A model generated the notes under the pieces. That model was not told where the DNA came from. It ran no database searches and saw nothing but the letters and a program-made list of their open reading frames with translations. Below, piece by piece: positions 51,632-60,008 of a DNA stretch of 64,000 nucleotides. Where the stretch lies: contig NZ_VKKU01000002.1 in NCBI RefSeq assembly GCF_007280415.1, forward strand, positions 1,343,501 through 1,407,500. The letters are read 5' to 3'. Numbering within the stretch: position 1 is the first letter of the stretch; each line of letters starts with the position of its first letter. The DNA comes from Sphingorhabdus contaminans (lineage in GTDB: Bacteria > Pseudomonadota > Alphaproteobacteria > Sphingomonadales > Sphingomonadaceae). The position numbers were made by a program, and so were the translations under genes.

Positions 51632-52730
51632 ATCGGGTTTTGCGATCGGCTTGATGTTGCTCTTTGCAATTCCGGCCGCCGCAGAAGATTCAAAGCCCGG
51701 AGAGTGGATCGCACCTGAAGTTACGGAGTTCGGGGATTGGTCGGTTGCGTGTGATAATGCACGTGAATGCACTGCGGTCAGTGTTTCGCGCGAATATGTC
51801 GACCGGGTCAATCGTACGGATCCCGGAGACTATGCCAGCCCTAAATTATGGGTGAAGCGATCGGCTGGGCCAAAGGCGAGGGCAAGGGTTTATGTCGATA
51901 CCTCAACCTGGGGTGAAGTGAAGCCGCTCGGTGCGTTGACTCTGCATGTCTACAAAGATTGTGACGGTGATTGCACGGGCAAAGCTTACACGCTGATCGA
52001 GATTGAACCTGGACGGTATGAAATTGCGCCTTCGTTGGTTGGCCAGTTCTTTATCGAAAGCAGCAAAACGGATCGAGCAGCCACCCGGCGGAAATCGGGT
52101 GCCATGCATGGCATCATTACAACCAAGGGGTTGGTCGCGGCCATGCGGTTCATCGATGAATTTCAAGAGCGTCGAGGGTCAGAAACAGCCATCTATGCAA
52201 AGGGCAAAAAGTCAGCCGGTTCGGTTCCAAGTGCGCCACCGCGCCCGGTTGTGCATGTCATCCGCGGGATTAATGAGCCATCTTCGGAAATGCCTGATCA
52301 TCAGGAAATGCAACGGATAAGAGGAGCGCAATGCAGCGGCCCTTCGGATCCCAACGAAACCAATATCCAGCGCTTCCGTTTGCAAAATGGGCAAGCACTA
52401 TGGTCGATCATTTGTTCGAGCACGCCGCATAATCCGACACATTTGTGGATGGTTGAGACGAGCGCCAACCGGTTTGAAATGTTCAAGCTGCCACGGCCCG
52501 AGCAAGGCCGCGATGCCGAACTGCCTATAGTTCCGCACAGTTGGTACGATCCTGCATCGGGTCAACTCACAGGCTATTATACGGGCGAAGATGTGCGAAG
52601 TTGTGGATGGAAGCGCAGATGGGCGTGGACAGGCGAAGCCTTTGAAATGATTGATGCCATTGAAATGCCTGCCTGCCTCGATATACCGATCAATCAATGG
52701 TTTCAGACCTATCGCGCGATCCCAGAGTAA
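51624..52730 (+). CDS. DUF1176-family exported protein 7
   Basis: This 368-residue protein has a signal peptide (FAIGLMLLFAIPAAA), the hallmark FGDWSVACDNARECTAVSVS, and a C-terminal RSCGWKRRWAWTGEAFEMID with MPACLDI. GTG 51624 overlaps the preceding gene by eight bases, and the stop overlaps the next ATG by one. It is thus tied to the first histidine kinase gene. Position between the membrane proteins and the kinases suggests a sensory or auxiliary periplasmic role; this is inference. Confidence 0.8.
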   Translation: MFKSGFAIGLMLLFAIPAAAEDSKPGEWIAPEVTEFGDWSVACDNARECTAVSVSREYVDRVNRTDPGDYASPKLWVKRSAGPKARARVYVDTSTWGEVKPLGALTLHVYKDCDGDCTGKAYTLIEIEPGRYEIAPSLVGQFFIESSKTDRAATRRKSGAMHGIITTKGLVAAMRFIDEFQERRGSETAIYAKGKKSAGSVPSAPPRPVVHVIRGINEPSSEMPDHQEMQRIRGAQCSGPSDPNETNIQRFRLQNGQALWSIICSSTPHNPTHLWMVETSANRFEMFKLPRPEQGRDAELPIVPHSWYDPASGQLTGYYTGEDVRSCGWKRRWAWTGEAFEMIDAIEMPACLDIPINQWFQTYRAIPE

Positions 52731-54652
52731 TGGACGCTTCCTCCCCCAAGGCAAAAGCCCGGATGTGGGTGGCCGGGTTGCTGTTACTGCTTTTATCGCA
52801 AGCCCTATTTTGGTCAGTCGTCGGCATAACCGAACGCGCCGCGCGGCCAGCAAATATGGCGATGAGGGAGGGTGTTCACTATGTACTTTATGATAAGAAC
52901 GGACAGCCGCTCAGTGGCGGTTGGGAGTTAAAGGCGGAACGGGACCGCTTTCGCGGTTATCTCGCAAACGGAAGTGACAAAGCCGACCATGCCGTCTTCA
53001 GCATGTTGTTTACCGTCGCCGATAAGAACCAGCCATTGTCATTCTTTCTGGAAAACCGGGAGGATATTGATGGAATAAGTCTCAATGGCGTCCCGATCCA
53101 GCCCGACAAGCCACTTCGGCGTTTGCAGGGCGATATCAGCGTCGAAACGGCATTATACCCCTTGCCAGCCAACTACCTGCAAAATGGCACCAATGTCCTT
53201 TATATTAGAACAGACACGCTCCTTCCGCAGATATCCCTGTCTCCCTTCGCAATTGGTCCTGCGCGCGACCTTGAATCTGCCTACCGCCTAAGAGGCCTGT
53301 TGCAGGTTGATATTCCTGTCGCGGGCGTTGCAATTCTGCTGTTTACCGTCGCCTTATGTTTGGTCGTAAATTGGCCACATGAAGATCGATCGCGCATGCG
53401 CTGGTTGATCGCTTTCTTGACCATCAATGCCGCTTCAACGCTATTTTTCACTTTGGCACCGCAGGCAGGTAGTCTGCTCTGGTTTCAGCTGCCAATTCTT
53501 GTCCTTTGCAATCTTGCCTTGGGCTTAAGTGCGGGCCGTTATACGGTCCTCGACACCGGCAGTCGTCAGCGTTGGCCAATTTTTGCAGTGGGCGGATTCG
53601 CTGTCGCCATTATCGCGGCCATCATCATATTGTTGATCTTTTGGCCGGAATATAGCTTCGCACCCTTTCGAATTGCCTTGCTATTGTCGAATGGGGCTGT
53701 GCTCGTCATAGCGATACTCGCGATCCTTGCGATAGTCCGTCATTCGGTAAAGTCAGCTATGGAAAGGTGGGGCGAACGTCTTATCTTCATACTGTGTTTG
53801 ACAACTCTTGCGGTCGATCGATTCTCGCTTTTCTTCGAACCGTTCGCACCATTTAATCCGGACTGGCCGATCAGTCTTTATTGGTCGCCGCTCGTCGGAC
53901 CTTTGCTGGGCATCGGGATGGTCCTGTCATTGGCCCGGCAAGCAGGCGAAGCGCGGCGTGAAGTAACCCGCTCAAATGAAATATTGGCGGCGCGTTTGGC
54001 CGAGCAAGATGCTGAGCTCAGCCGCAGCTATGACGCGCAAAAACAGATGTTGCAGCGTCAGGTAATGCTGGAAGAACGCCAGCGCATCGTCCGGGACATG
54101 CACGATGGCATCGGTGGCCAGTTGCTGGGCTTGATGATGCAGGTACGGCAAGGTGGCGCCAACAAGGTCGAGATCGAGCAAGGGCTTCAATCAAGTATTG
54201 CAGATCTCCGGCTCATTGTGGACTCGATGGATAGCGCCGAAGAAGGCCTCGCGGAAACATTCCGCTCGTTCGAACATCGCGTCAGGACGCAAGTGGAGGC
54301 GAGCGGAATCGAGCTGGAGTTTTATCACGATATCGAAGAGTCAATCGATCTGGGCCCGCGACCGACTTTGCAAGTTTTGCGCATATTGCAGGAAGCCGTG
54401 ACCAACGCGATGCGGCATTCGGCGGCGACGAAGATCACTGTCCAGGGATCGGCGCACGACGCCGGTACTATACAAATCAGTGTCAGCGATAATGGTACAG
54501 GCCTGCCTTCCGCCCTGCGTCGGGGACGAGGGCTCACCAGTATGGAAACACGTGCGCGTAATCTCGGCGGAGAGCTTTCGATAGAAAGCAGTGGCACAGG
54601 AACGAAGCTTTGCCTAGCATTTGGCCAGTCTGTGGGGGAGATAACGCAATGA
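52730..54652 (+). CDS. NarL-family sensor histidine kinase 1
   Basis: This 640-residue kinase has an N-terminal membrane anchor and a periplasmic beta domain of about 170 residues (DGISLNGVPIQPDKPLRRLQ). Seven hydrophobic spans follow (about 200-410), then a coiled coil (NEILAARLAEQDAELSRSYD). The HisKA_3 dimerisation helix contains His458 in RDMHDGIGGQLLG. The ATPase domain has EAVTNAMRHS, DNGTGLP and GRGLTSME. The domain order is like 7TM-DISM kinases. No response regulator is adjacent; the NarL-family regulator encoded at 39553 is the nearest candidate. The ATG overlaps the DUF1176 stop by one base. Confidence 0.9.
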   Translation: MDASSPKAKARMWVAGLLLLLLSQALFWSVVGITERAARPANMAMREGVHYVLYDKNGQPLSGGWELKAERDRFRGYLANGSDKADHAVFSMLFTVADKNQPLSFFLENREDIDGISLNGVPIQPDKPLRRLQGDISVETALYPLPANYLQNGTNVLYIRTDTLLPQISLSPFAIGPARDLESAYRLRGLLQVDIPVAGVAILLFTVALCLVVNWPHEDRSRMRWLIAFLTINAASTLFFTLAPQAGSLLWFQLPILVLCNLALGLSAGRYTVLDTGSRQRWPIFAVGGFAVAIIAAIIILLIFWPEYSFAPFRIALLLSNGAVLVIAILAILAIVRHSVKSAMERWGERLIFILCLTTLAVDRFSLFFEPFAPFNPDWPISLYWSPLVGPLLGIGMVLSLARQAGEARREVTRSNEILAARLAEQDAELSRSYDAQKQMLQRQVMLEERQRIVRDMHDGIGGQLLGLMMQVRQGGANKVEIEQGLQSSIADLRLIVDSMDSAEEGLAETFRSFEHRVRTQVEASGIELEFYHDIEESIDLGPRPTLQVLRILQEAVTNAMRHSAATKITVQGSAHDAGTIQISVSDNGTGLPSALRRGRGLTSMETRARNLGGELSIESSGTGTKLCLAFGQSVGEITQ

Positions 54653-56547
54653 GAATATGGCGTGATGGCGCGACGGCAGCTCTCGTTGTTTTTTTGGTTC
54701 TGCTTTCCTTTTGGGGTGCGGTCTTGACGGGAGAGAAAGCCGTAAGACCTGACGGCATGACCTCTCGTCCTTCGGTCCAGTTCCAACCGATTGATGATGA
54801 CGGCAAGGTTATTGACCCGCAGAAAATTCTGACGGCGCCCTATTTCAAGGATCCTATCTATCGGTCAACGGTCGAAGAAGGCGGTCGACGCGTTGCGTTC
54901 CTGATACCGTTCAAGACAGACAAGATCGAGGATGATCTGGCCTTCTTTATCGGGCCGACCCCTGGATTGCAGGAGATCCAGCTAAACGGTCAGGTAATCC
55001 AGCCTAACATTCCGCTTGATACATTGCGGGGCGCTGCGGATGGGAAAGCTCTCTACTATATGTTGCCTCTTTCGGCGGTTCGCGTTGGCGATAATGAAAT
55101 CAAGGTTCTCGTCGAAACACAGAGTCCTATTTTGGCGCTGGCGCCATTTCATATTGGCCCTGCGGTGGAAGCTGCACGGGCGACGAGCAGAATTGATCTC
55201 ATCACAAATTTTATACCGACCATTGCAGTTTCCTTTCTGATTTTTGCCTTTCTACTTTGTGCGGTGGTGAATTGGCCAAGTGTCGATAGGCCACGTGTCA
55301 GAACGCTGATGGTGTTGATGGTCGTCTGGGCTGCACGGACCTATTTCATAACTTTTCAGACACCCATCGAGCTCCCGTTCCTGGTTACAAGTTTCATCTA
55401 TTACTTATTGGAAGGATCGGTAGTTGTCGCCTTCGCGCGGCACTTGCTGGCGGGCGAGCCGCTATCGCAGAAATGGTCGCGTTGGTTTTTCTGGCTGTGG
55501 ATCGCCTTGATCGTTTACTTGGCGGGCATCACTATCGCCGGATTCGTCGTCGGCCCTGCGATCCGGGAATGGTTTAAAAATCTCGCCCTGTTGATTTCGG
55601 TTGCTCTGCTCATTTTGGCCCTGATTGGACTTCCGCTGCTTGCATGGGGGATTGCAACGCGGAGCGATGGCCGTCGGTTGGAACGCTTTGCGCTGATGTT
55701 CTGCTTGTTGGCCTTGGTGGTGGATGCCGGAGACTCTGCGTTTGACTGGACAGTGCCCTTCTTTCCGGAGCTATCGCTGACATTTTATGCGGCTGCTTCG
55801 GCCGGTTTGCTGCTCGGTCTCGGCGTCGTCGCGTCGATTGCACGGGAGGCCAGCGAGGCGCGCCGGACGGTTATTCAATCCAACGAAATTCTTGCAGCCA
55901 AGCTGGATGAACAAAATGCCGAGCTCGCGCGTAGCTATGATGCCCAGAAGCAGATGCTGCAGCGTCAAGTGATGCTCGAAGAGCGCCAGCGCATCGTTCG
56001 GGACATGCACGACGGTATTGGCGGCCAGTTGTTGGGCCTGATGATGCAGGTACGGCAGGGTGGTGCGGACAAGATCCAGGTGGAACAAGGACTGCAATCC
56101 AGCATTTCGGATTTGCGCTTGATTGTGGACTCCATGGACTCGGCCGATGACGGACTTGCTGAAACACTCCGGTCGTTTGAACACCGCGTGCGCGCCCAAG
56201 TGGAGGCAGCAGGTCTGACCTTCACTGTCGAGCACGGCTTGAAAGATGGCGAACCCGGTCCCGGACCGCGTCCGACACTTCAAATTCTGCGCATTTTGCA
56301 GGAGGCTGTTACCAACGCGATGCGGCACTCAGGCGGTACGGAAATTTCATTGATCAGCCGGATCGATGATAATGGATTTATCCACATTTCAGTCCGCGAC
56401 AATGGCCGAGGATTGCCTGCTGAAATCAAGGGCGGACGAGGTTTGACCAGCATGCGCAGTCGTGCAGAAGCAGTCGGTGGAAACTTGAAGATCGACGGAA
56501 ATGAAAGCGGAACGACCCTCTCGCTTATCATTCCGGGGCCAGCGTAG
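54649..56547 (+). CDS. NarL-family sensor histidine kinase 2 (tandem paralogue)
   Basis: This 632-residue protein has the same architecture as the preceding kinase, with a diverged periplasmic domain and membrane part. The cytoplasmic core is nearly identical: YDAQKQMLQRQVMLEERQRI is shared without change, with His454 in RDMHDGIGGQLLG. The ATPase motifs EAVTNAMRHS, DNGRGLP and GRGLTSMR are intact. ATG 54649 overlaps the first kinase's stop (ATGA), with GGGGGAG upstream. The pattern of conserved transmitter and changed sensor suggests duplication with specialisation to different signals feeding one regulator, or formation of heterodimers. Confidence 0.9.
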   Translation: MRIWRDGATAALVVFLVLLSFWGAVLTGEKAVRPDGMTSRPSVQFQPIDDDGKVIDPQKILTAPYFKDPIYRSTVEEGGRRVAFLIPFKTDKIEDDLAFFIGPTPGLQEIQLNGQVIQPNIPLDTLRGAADGKALYYMLPLSAVRVGDNEIKVLVETQSPILALAPFHIGPAVEAARATSRIDLITNFIPTIAVSFLIFAFLLCAVVNWPSVDRPRVRTLMVLMVVWAARTYFITFQTPIELPFLVTSFIYYLLEGSVVVAFARHLLAGEPLSQKWSRWFFWLWIALIVYLAGITIAGFVVGPAIREWFKNLALLISVALLILALIGLPLLAWGIATRSDGRRLERFALMFCLLALVVDAGDSAFDWTVPFFPELSLTFYAAASAGLLLGLGVVASIAREASEARRTVIQSNEILAAKLDEQNAELARSYDAQKQMLQRQVMLEERQRIVRDMHDGIGGQLLGLMMQVRQGGADKIQVEQGLQSSISDLRLIVDSMDSADDGLAETLRSFEHRVRAQVEAAGLTFTVEHGLKDGEPGPGPRPTLQILRILQEAVTNAMRHSGGTEISLISRIDDNGFIHISVRDNGRGLPAEIKGGRGLTSMRSRAEAVGGNLKIDGNESGTTLSLIIPGPA

Positions 56548-56557
56548 TGCGTATTAC

Positions 56558-56576
56558 TCCCTTTGATTGTGGGGAT
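56558..56576 (+). promoter_or_regulatory. CCCC/GGGG palindrome, variant (site f)
   Basis: TCCC-TTTGATTGT-GGGGAT, with one C lost from the left arm. The right arm ends about 52-58 bp before the start of the secreted protein gene at 56627. It lies in the gap just after the second kinase gene. Confidence 0.5.
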
Positions 56577-56626
56577 TGAGCCAGACAGTCAACCGAGGCA
56601 GGCCAATTCCATAGTTTAAGAGGATT

Positions 56627-57577
56627 ATGCGCATGTCCAGGTTCATTCGACTATTCATTGGGATGGCTTCCGCGCTGGCGTTGACGCCGGACGTGCTCGC
56701 TCAAAATGAGCGGAACGACAGGCGATCGGGTGGAAGTGTGCCATCATCTTCGACCGCGAAGGCATCTTCGGGCAATCCGGTTAAGCGAACTTGGGATTTT
56801 ACGAAACGCTACGGTATTATCAATCTGGGTGGTCGTGGGGGATGCGGGGCGGAAGCTGAACAGGCACAGACCGACATCAATGCGTCGAACCGCTTGCTTT
56901 CGGACTTTCTAGCCGGACCAGCCGATGCCAAGAAGCTAGGCTTGGAACGCAAAAAATATCTAGGACAGGTGTTGGGGGCTGAACGCAGCATCGACAGTTA
57001 CCTCGAAGCATTCAATAATGCAGGCCAGCGTGGACCAGCTGGTTATGTCCCGCCAATAGAACAGGATATATGCCTCGCCAAGGGGCAGAGAATGAGTATA
57101 GTTGCGCTCCGTGATAGCTTGGCCGGAATTGCCAAAATCTATCCCGACATGACCGAAGTGGCGCCGATATTGGGCCGCGCTGAAGCGGCTTTGAAAACAA
57201 TGGGAGACGACCGGAAGATTGCGGCGTTAGTTGCAAGTAATCGGGGCGCGTCTCTTGCGGCGGTTCGATTGAAACCGGCCTTGTCGACCAATGCGGAGTG
57301 GATATCCGGCTTCCGCGCCGCGTTTCCGACTTTGGTGCCCGGGCAAACTATCCTCAAAATTCATCCCTATAGTGCAGCCTGGTATGTCCATAAGAACGAA
57401 ATGACCTCTTACCCGGAATATCGCCAGATTGGCGCATGGATAGCTGCGCGCAAGACCGACAATAGCTGCTGGATATATTCTGTGGATCTCTGGCAAAATT
57501 ATGATGGCAGAGGTTATGAACGCGGACAGTATAAATTGGGAGGACCGCCACAGCAAATTTTATGCGAGAATTTGTGA
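56627..57577 (+). CDS. Unknown secreted protein of about 316 residues
   Basis: This protein has a signal peptide (FIRLFIGMASALALTPDVLA). A basic linker follows, then a helical domain with cysteines (GGCGAEAEQAQTDINASNRL, ERKKYLGQVLGAERSIDSYL, YVPPIEQDICLAKGQRM). The C-terminal part is aromatic-rich (HPYSAAWYVHKNEMTSYPEY, CWIYSVDLWQNYDGRGYERG). I do not recognise the family. ATG 56627 and ATG 56633 are both possible; AGAGGA fits the second better. It follows site f and precedes the SH3b gene, with no gap between stop and start, so the two are one operon. Confidence 0.72.
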   Translation: MRMSRFIRLFIGMASALALTPDVLAQNERNDRRSGGSVPSSSTAKASSGNPVKRTWDFTKRYGIINLGGRGGCGAEAEQAQTDINASNRLLSDFLAGPADAKKLGLERKKYLGQVLGAERSIDSYLEAFNNAGQRGPAGYVPPIEQDICLAKGQRMSIVALRDSLAGIAKIYPDMTEVAPILGRAEAALKTMGDDRKIAALVASNRGASLAAVRLKPALSTNAEWISGFRAAFPTLVPGQTILKIHPYSAAWYVHKNEMTSYPEYRQIGAWIAARKTDNSCWIYSVDLWQNYDGRGYERGQYKLGGPPQQILCENL

Positions 57578-58045
57578 ATGCCTTGCCGCGGGCGTTTTTT
57601 TGTTGTGTCCGCCATGATCTTTGGATTCGGAGTGCTTCATCCAAACACCATTTTGGCGTGTAGCGAAGATCTCCAGCCACCATCTGTGCCTGTCATGGTC
57701 GGGGGGCCCTTTACCGGCAATAATTGCACGCAACTTGCTCTGACGCGGGCGACGGTCAGGCCGATGAAAGCCGGTTCGTATCTTGCTGTCCGGAATGCAC
57801 CCCGTATAAAATCCGCCGAATTGGACCGCATTGCGCCTGGCTATCCGGTCATAATCTGCACCGGGCTGACGAACAAGCAATGGGTCGGTGTGCTCTATTA
57901 TGAACCGGGCACCGAAGATACGTCGCCTTATGGCCCCCATGATTGCGGTCTTGCCGACATGAGAAATAAGCGACCCTTGGCCTATCGCGGGCCGTGCCGG
58001 TCCGGTTGGGTTGCGCGTCGTTATCTTATACTTTCGGCGGGATGA
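57578..58045 (+). CDS. SH3b-domain exported protein 1
   Basis: This 155-residue protein has a signal peptide ending TILACS and a bacterial SH3-like domain. The visible pattern is AGSYLAVRNAPRIKSAELDR, then VIICTGLTNKQWVGVLYYEP, and the closing CGLADMRNKRPLAYRGPCRS / GWVARRYLILSAG. Four cysteines suggest disulfides. SH3b domains usually bind peptidoglycan or protein partners. ATG follows the previous stop directly. It is a relative of the protein encoded at 58782 on the other strand. Confidence 0.8.
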   Translation: MPCRGRFFVVSAMIFGFGVLHPNTILACSEDLQPPSVPVMVGGPFTGNNCTQLALTRATVRPMKAGSYLAVRNAPRIKSAELDRIAPGYPVIICTGLTNKQWVGVLYYEPGTEDTSPYGPHDCGLADMRNKRPLAYRGPCRSGWVARRYLILSAG

Positions 58046-58113
58046 AATCATGTGGTGATTGATGCAACATTTGCTCGATGACCACCGCGCATGGCGGCAA
58101 ATAGAGGTGAAGG

Positions 58114-58773
58114 TCAGGCGGTTTTCACCAGTTCGATGAGCTTGCGGGCAAAAAGCGCATATTTTGCCTCTGGATCTGGAGCGAGGTCAGCGATCCAATC
58201 TACCGCACTTCCGGCGCTACTGCCGCCGAGCACCAAATGGAGGGCGTCGAGTACGAATTTTTCATCGGACGTCGGGATCGGCAAATCGTGCCGCTTCGCC
58301 TGTCTGGTCAACTTTTTGATTATCGCTGCACTGGAGACGTCACATTGCATCTGGGCAAGTTTCGCCAAAACAAGTCCTTTGTCTTTTGCTGAAAATTGCA
58401 GACCCGATCTTCCATGCGTGGATAGTGAATCTTCAATCATCCATTCCAGAAAATGAAAGGCGACATCCGAAATATCCGCATCGATTTGTGCCGTCTGGAC
58501 CAGTTCAATAGCAAAAGCCGCCGCTTGCTTGGTAGGCAGGCCCTTAAAAATGCTCTCGCAAATCTGTAATAGCGGATAGGGGAACCCGGTTTTCTGAAAT
58601 GCAACTGCGGGATCGGAGCTGCCATCCGCCAACGCTTCCAGAAAGCCGTTAGTATGATCACTGCCTTTGGTTGTGTTGCTACGAAAACCTTGGCTCGCGA
58701 GATGGCTAATATGGTCAATGACAATCTGGCGCAGCTCAGGTTGACCATGATAGGCGAAGAGGGAAATGCTCAC
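58114..58773 (-). CDS. Unknown helical protein of 219 residues
   Basis: This protein begins at GTG 58773 (VSISLFAYHGQPELRQIVID) only 8 bp after the SH3b stop, so it is co-transcribed with it. It is mostly helical (LLQICESIFKGLPTKQAAAF, ISDVAFHFLEWMIEDSLSTH, KGLVLAKLAQMQCDVSSAAI) with no signal peptide or membrane span. The longer open frame to 58935 is rejected because it runs antisense-free through the SH3b gene in another frame. I do not recognise the family; a HEAT-like fold is possible. The preceding 68-bp gap (58046-58113) holds nothing clear. Confidence 0.6.
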   Translation of the reverse strand: MSISLFAYHGQPELRQIVIDHISHLASQGFRSNTTKGSDHTNGFLEALADGSSDPAVAFQKTGFPYPLLQICESIFKGLPTKQAAAFAIELVQTAQIDADISDVAFHFLEWMIEDSLSTHGRSGLQFSAKDKGLVLAKLAQMQCDVSSAAIIKKLTRQAKRHDLPIPTSDEKFVLDALHLVLGGSSAGSAVDWIADLAPDPEAKYALFARKLIELVKTA

Positions 58774-58781
58774 CTGGCGCT

Positions 58782-59198
58782 CTAGCCGGCAAGATTGACT
58801 AGGTAGCTTCCGTGTACCCACCCTGACTGGCAGTCGCCCCGGTAAGGACGGCGCGCTGTATTGCTGGGACCAAGATCGCACGCAATGCCTTCTTCCTGCG
58901 TTCGCTGCTTGGGGTTGAAAACAACCCCGACCCATGCGCCCGCATCATCGCAGTTCCAAACCGCATCTCCTGAACGCAGGCGGGCTATCTCCTTTGCCTT
59001 GACGCTCGGCCCCGCACGGACGGAAAGAAAGCTGCCCGGCTTTAGCGGCTTTACCGAAGACGTGCTCATACAGGCGTCCAAGTCTCCATTGCCTGCAACC
59101 ATAACCGGACGAATGGTCTGCTTCGCAGGCTTAGAAACGGCAGGAAAGCTAATGAGTGCGAGTGCCAAGATCGCCAGTGTCGATTGCGTGCGTTTCAA
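58782..59198 (-). CDS. SH3b-domain exported protein 2
   Basis: This 138-residue protein starts at TTG 59198, preceded by AGGAGG, and has a signal peptide (QSTLAILALALISFPAVSKP). The SH3b domain includes GSFLSVRAGPSVKAKEIARL, DAVWNCDDAGAWVGVVFNP, and the ending CDLGPSNTARRPYRGDCQSG / WVHGSYLVNLAG. It is the intact source of the 169-bp fragment found at 12099-12267. Site g of the palindrome family lies 52 bp before the start. It probably acts in the periplasm together with the region's other exported proteins. Confidence 0.85.
   Translation of the reverse strand: MKRTQSTLAILALALISFPAVSKPAKQTIRPVMVAGNGDLDACMSTSSVKPLKPGSFLSVRAGPSVKAKEIARLRSGDAVWNCDDAGAWVGVVFNPKQRTQEEGIACDLGPSNTARRPYRGDCQSGWVHGSYLVNLAG
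58936..59104. repeat. Segment of SH3b gene duplicated at 12099-12267
   Basis: These 169 bp within the SH3b gene match 12099-12267 with about eight differences. The gene here is intact, so this copy is likely the source. Confidence 0.8.
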
Positions 59199-59250
59199 GC
59201 TTTCCTCCTGCCTCTGGTCAATTGATGTGGGAAGCGAGGGATTTTGTCGA

Positions 59251-59269
59251 CCCCCTCTTTGACGGGGAT
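59251..59269 (-). promoter_or_regulatory. CCCC-N8-GGGG palindrome (site g)
   Basis: CCCCC-TCTTTGAC-GGGGAT on the plus strand, 52 bp before the TTG start of the minus-strand SH3b gene. The remainder of the 59199-59505 gap shows no other feature that I can support; the sigma factor promoter must also lie here. Confidence 0.6.
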
Positions 59270-59505
59270 ACGAGCCGCAGATTTCGGTTCAGTTGTCCAA
59301 TCAGGCTTCCCGCAATTTTGAAACATCCAATTCTCTAGTTTTCATTGCTTAAAGTTTCACCAGCTGGAACTTTCTTCAGCGCGATCCCCTTAAATCCGTA
59401 ACTCCCGACAGGTTTTTGGCTATTTTGGTTCGTGGATTCTGCGTTTCAGACACTGGCGGCGTTTGTTCGGTTTGTGATAGGAACGGTCCATCTGGGGGGC
59501 ATCTG

Positions 59506-60006
59506 TTGATCAACCGCGATTCCATGTTGAGCGAGCTGTATGACGAGTTGCGCGCAGCAGCAGCGCGAATGTTGCGGCTCGATGCTCCGGCGCTGACTTT
59601 ACAACCTACCGAGCTCGTGAACGAAGCTGTGCTCAAAATTGTTCAGCTGGAGCGCATGAGCTGGAATGACCGGCAACATTTCTTTGCCACCGGTGCGCGC
59701 ATCATGCGACAGGCTATGCTGGATGCGGTGCGGAGCCGGGGGCGACTTAAGCGGCAAAGCCCGACGGTTTTCATCGAGGCTGGGGAGCATAGTCCCTCTA
59801 TTGATGTAGAACTGCTTGATGCTGCACTCGTCAAGCTGGAGGATATTTCGCCCGAGTTGGCACATATCGTGGAGTTACGTTTTTTCGTCGGCTTACCGGT
59901 CGAACAGATCGCGGTCGTGCTCGAACAATCGGAATCCACAGTCAAGCGGCGATGGCAGACGGCCCGGTTGTGGCTCGCGAGCGAACTCGGTATGGGTGAA
60001 GACTGA
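59506..60006 (+). CDS. ECF sigma factor, TIGR02999-like (ECF43-type)
   Basis: This protein of about 166 residues has the region-2 pattern ELYDELRAAAARMLRLDAPA / LTLQPTELVNEAVLKIVQLE and DRQHFFATGARIMRQAMLDA. Its region 4 is VEQIAVVLEQSESTVKRRWQ. This is the TIGR02999 branch, best known from acidobacteria, planctomycetes and xanthomonads. Relatives (EcfK, EcfP) lack anti-sigma factors and are switched on by phosphorylation by a linked Ser/Thr kinase. TTG 59506 with GGGGGG upstream, or ATG 59524, is the start. It is convergent with a Ser/Thr kinase gene two bases away, which supports that mechanism here. Confidence 0.85.
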   Translation: MINRDSMLSELYDELRAAAARMLRLDAPALTLQPTELVNEAVLKIVQLERMSWNDRQHFFATGARIMRQAMLDAVRSRGRLKRQSPTVFIEAGEHSPSIDVELLDAALVKLEDISPELAHIVELRFFVGLPVEQIAVVLEQSESTVKRRWQTARLWLASELGMGED

Positions 60007-60008
60007 TG

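Noticed and set aside
58774-58935. N-terminal extension of the helical protein gene to 58935
   Set aside because: The extension overlaps the SH3b gene in another frame on the same strand; GTG 58773 directly after that gene's stop is more credible.
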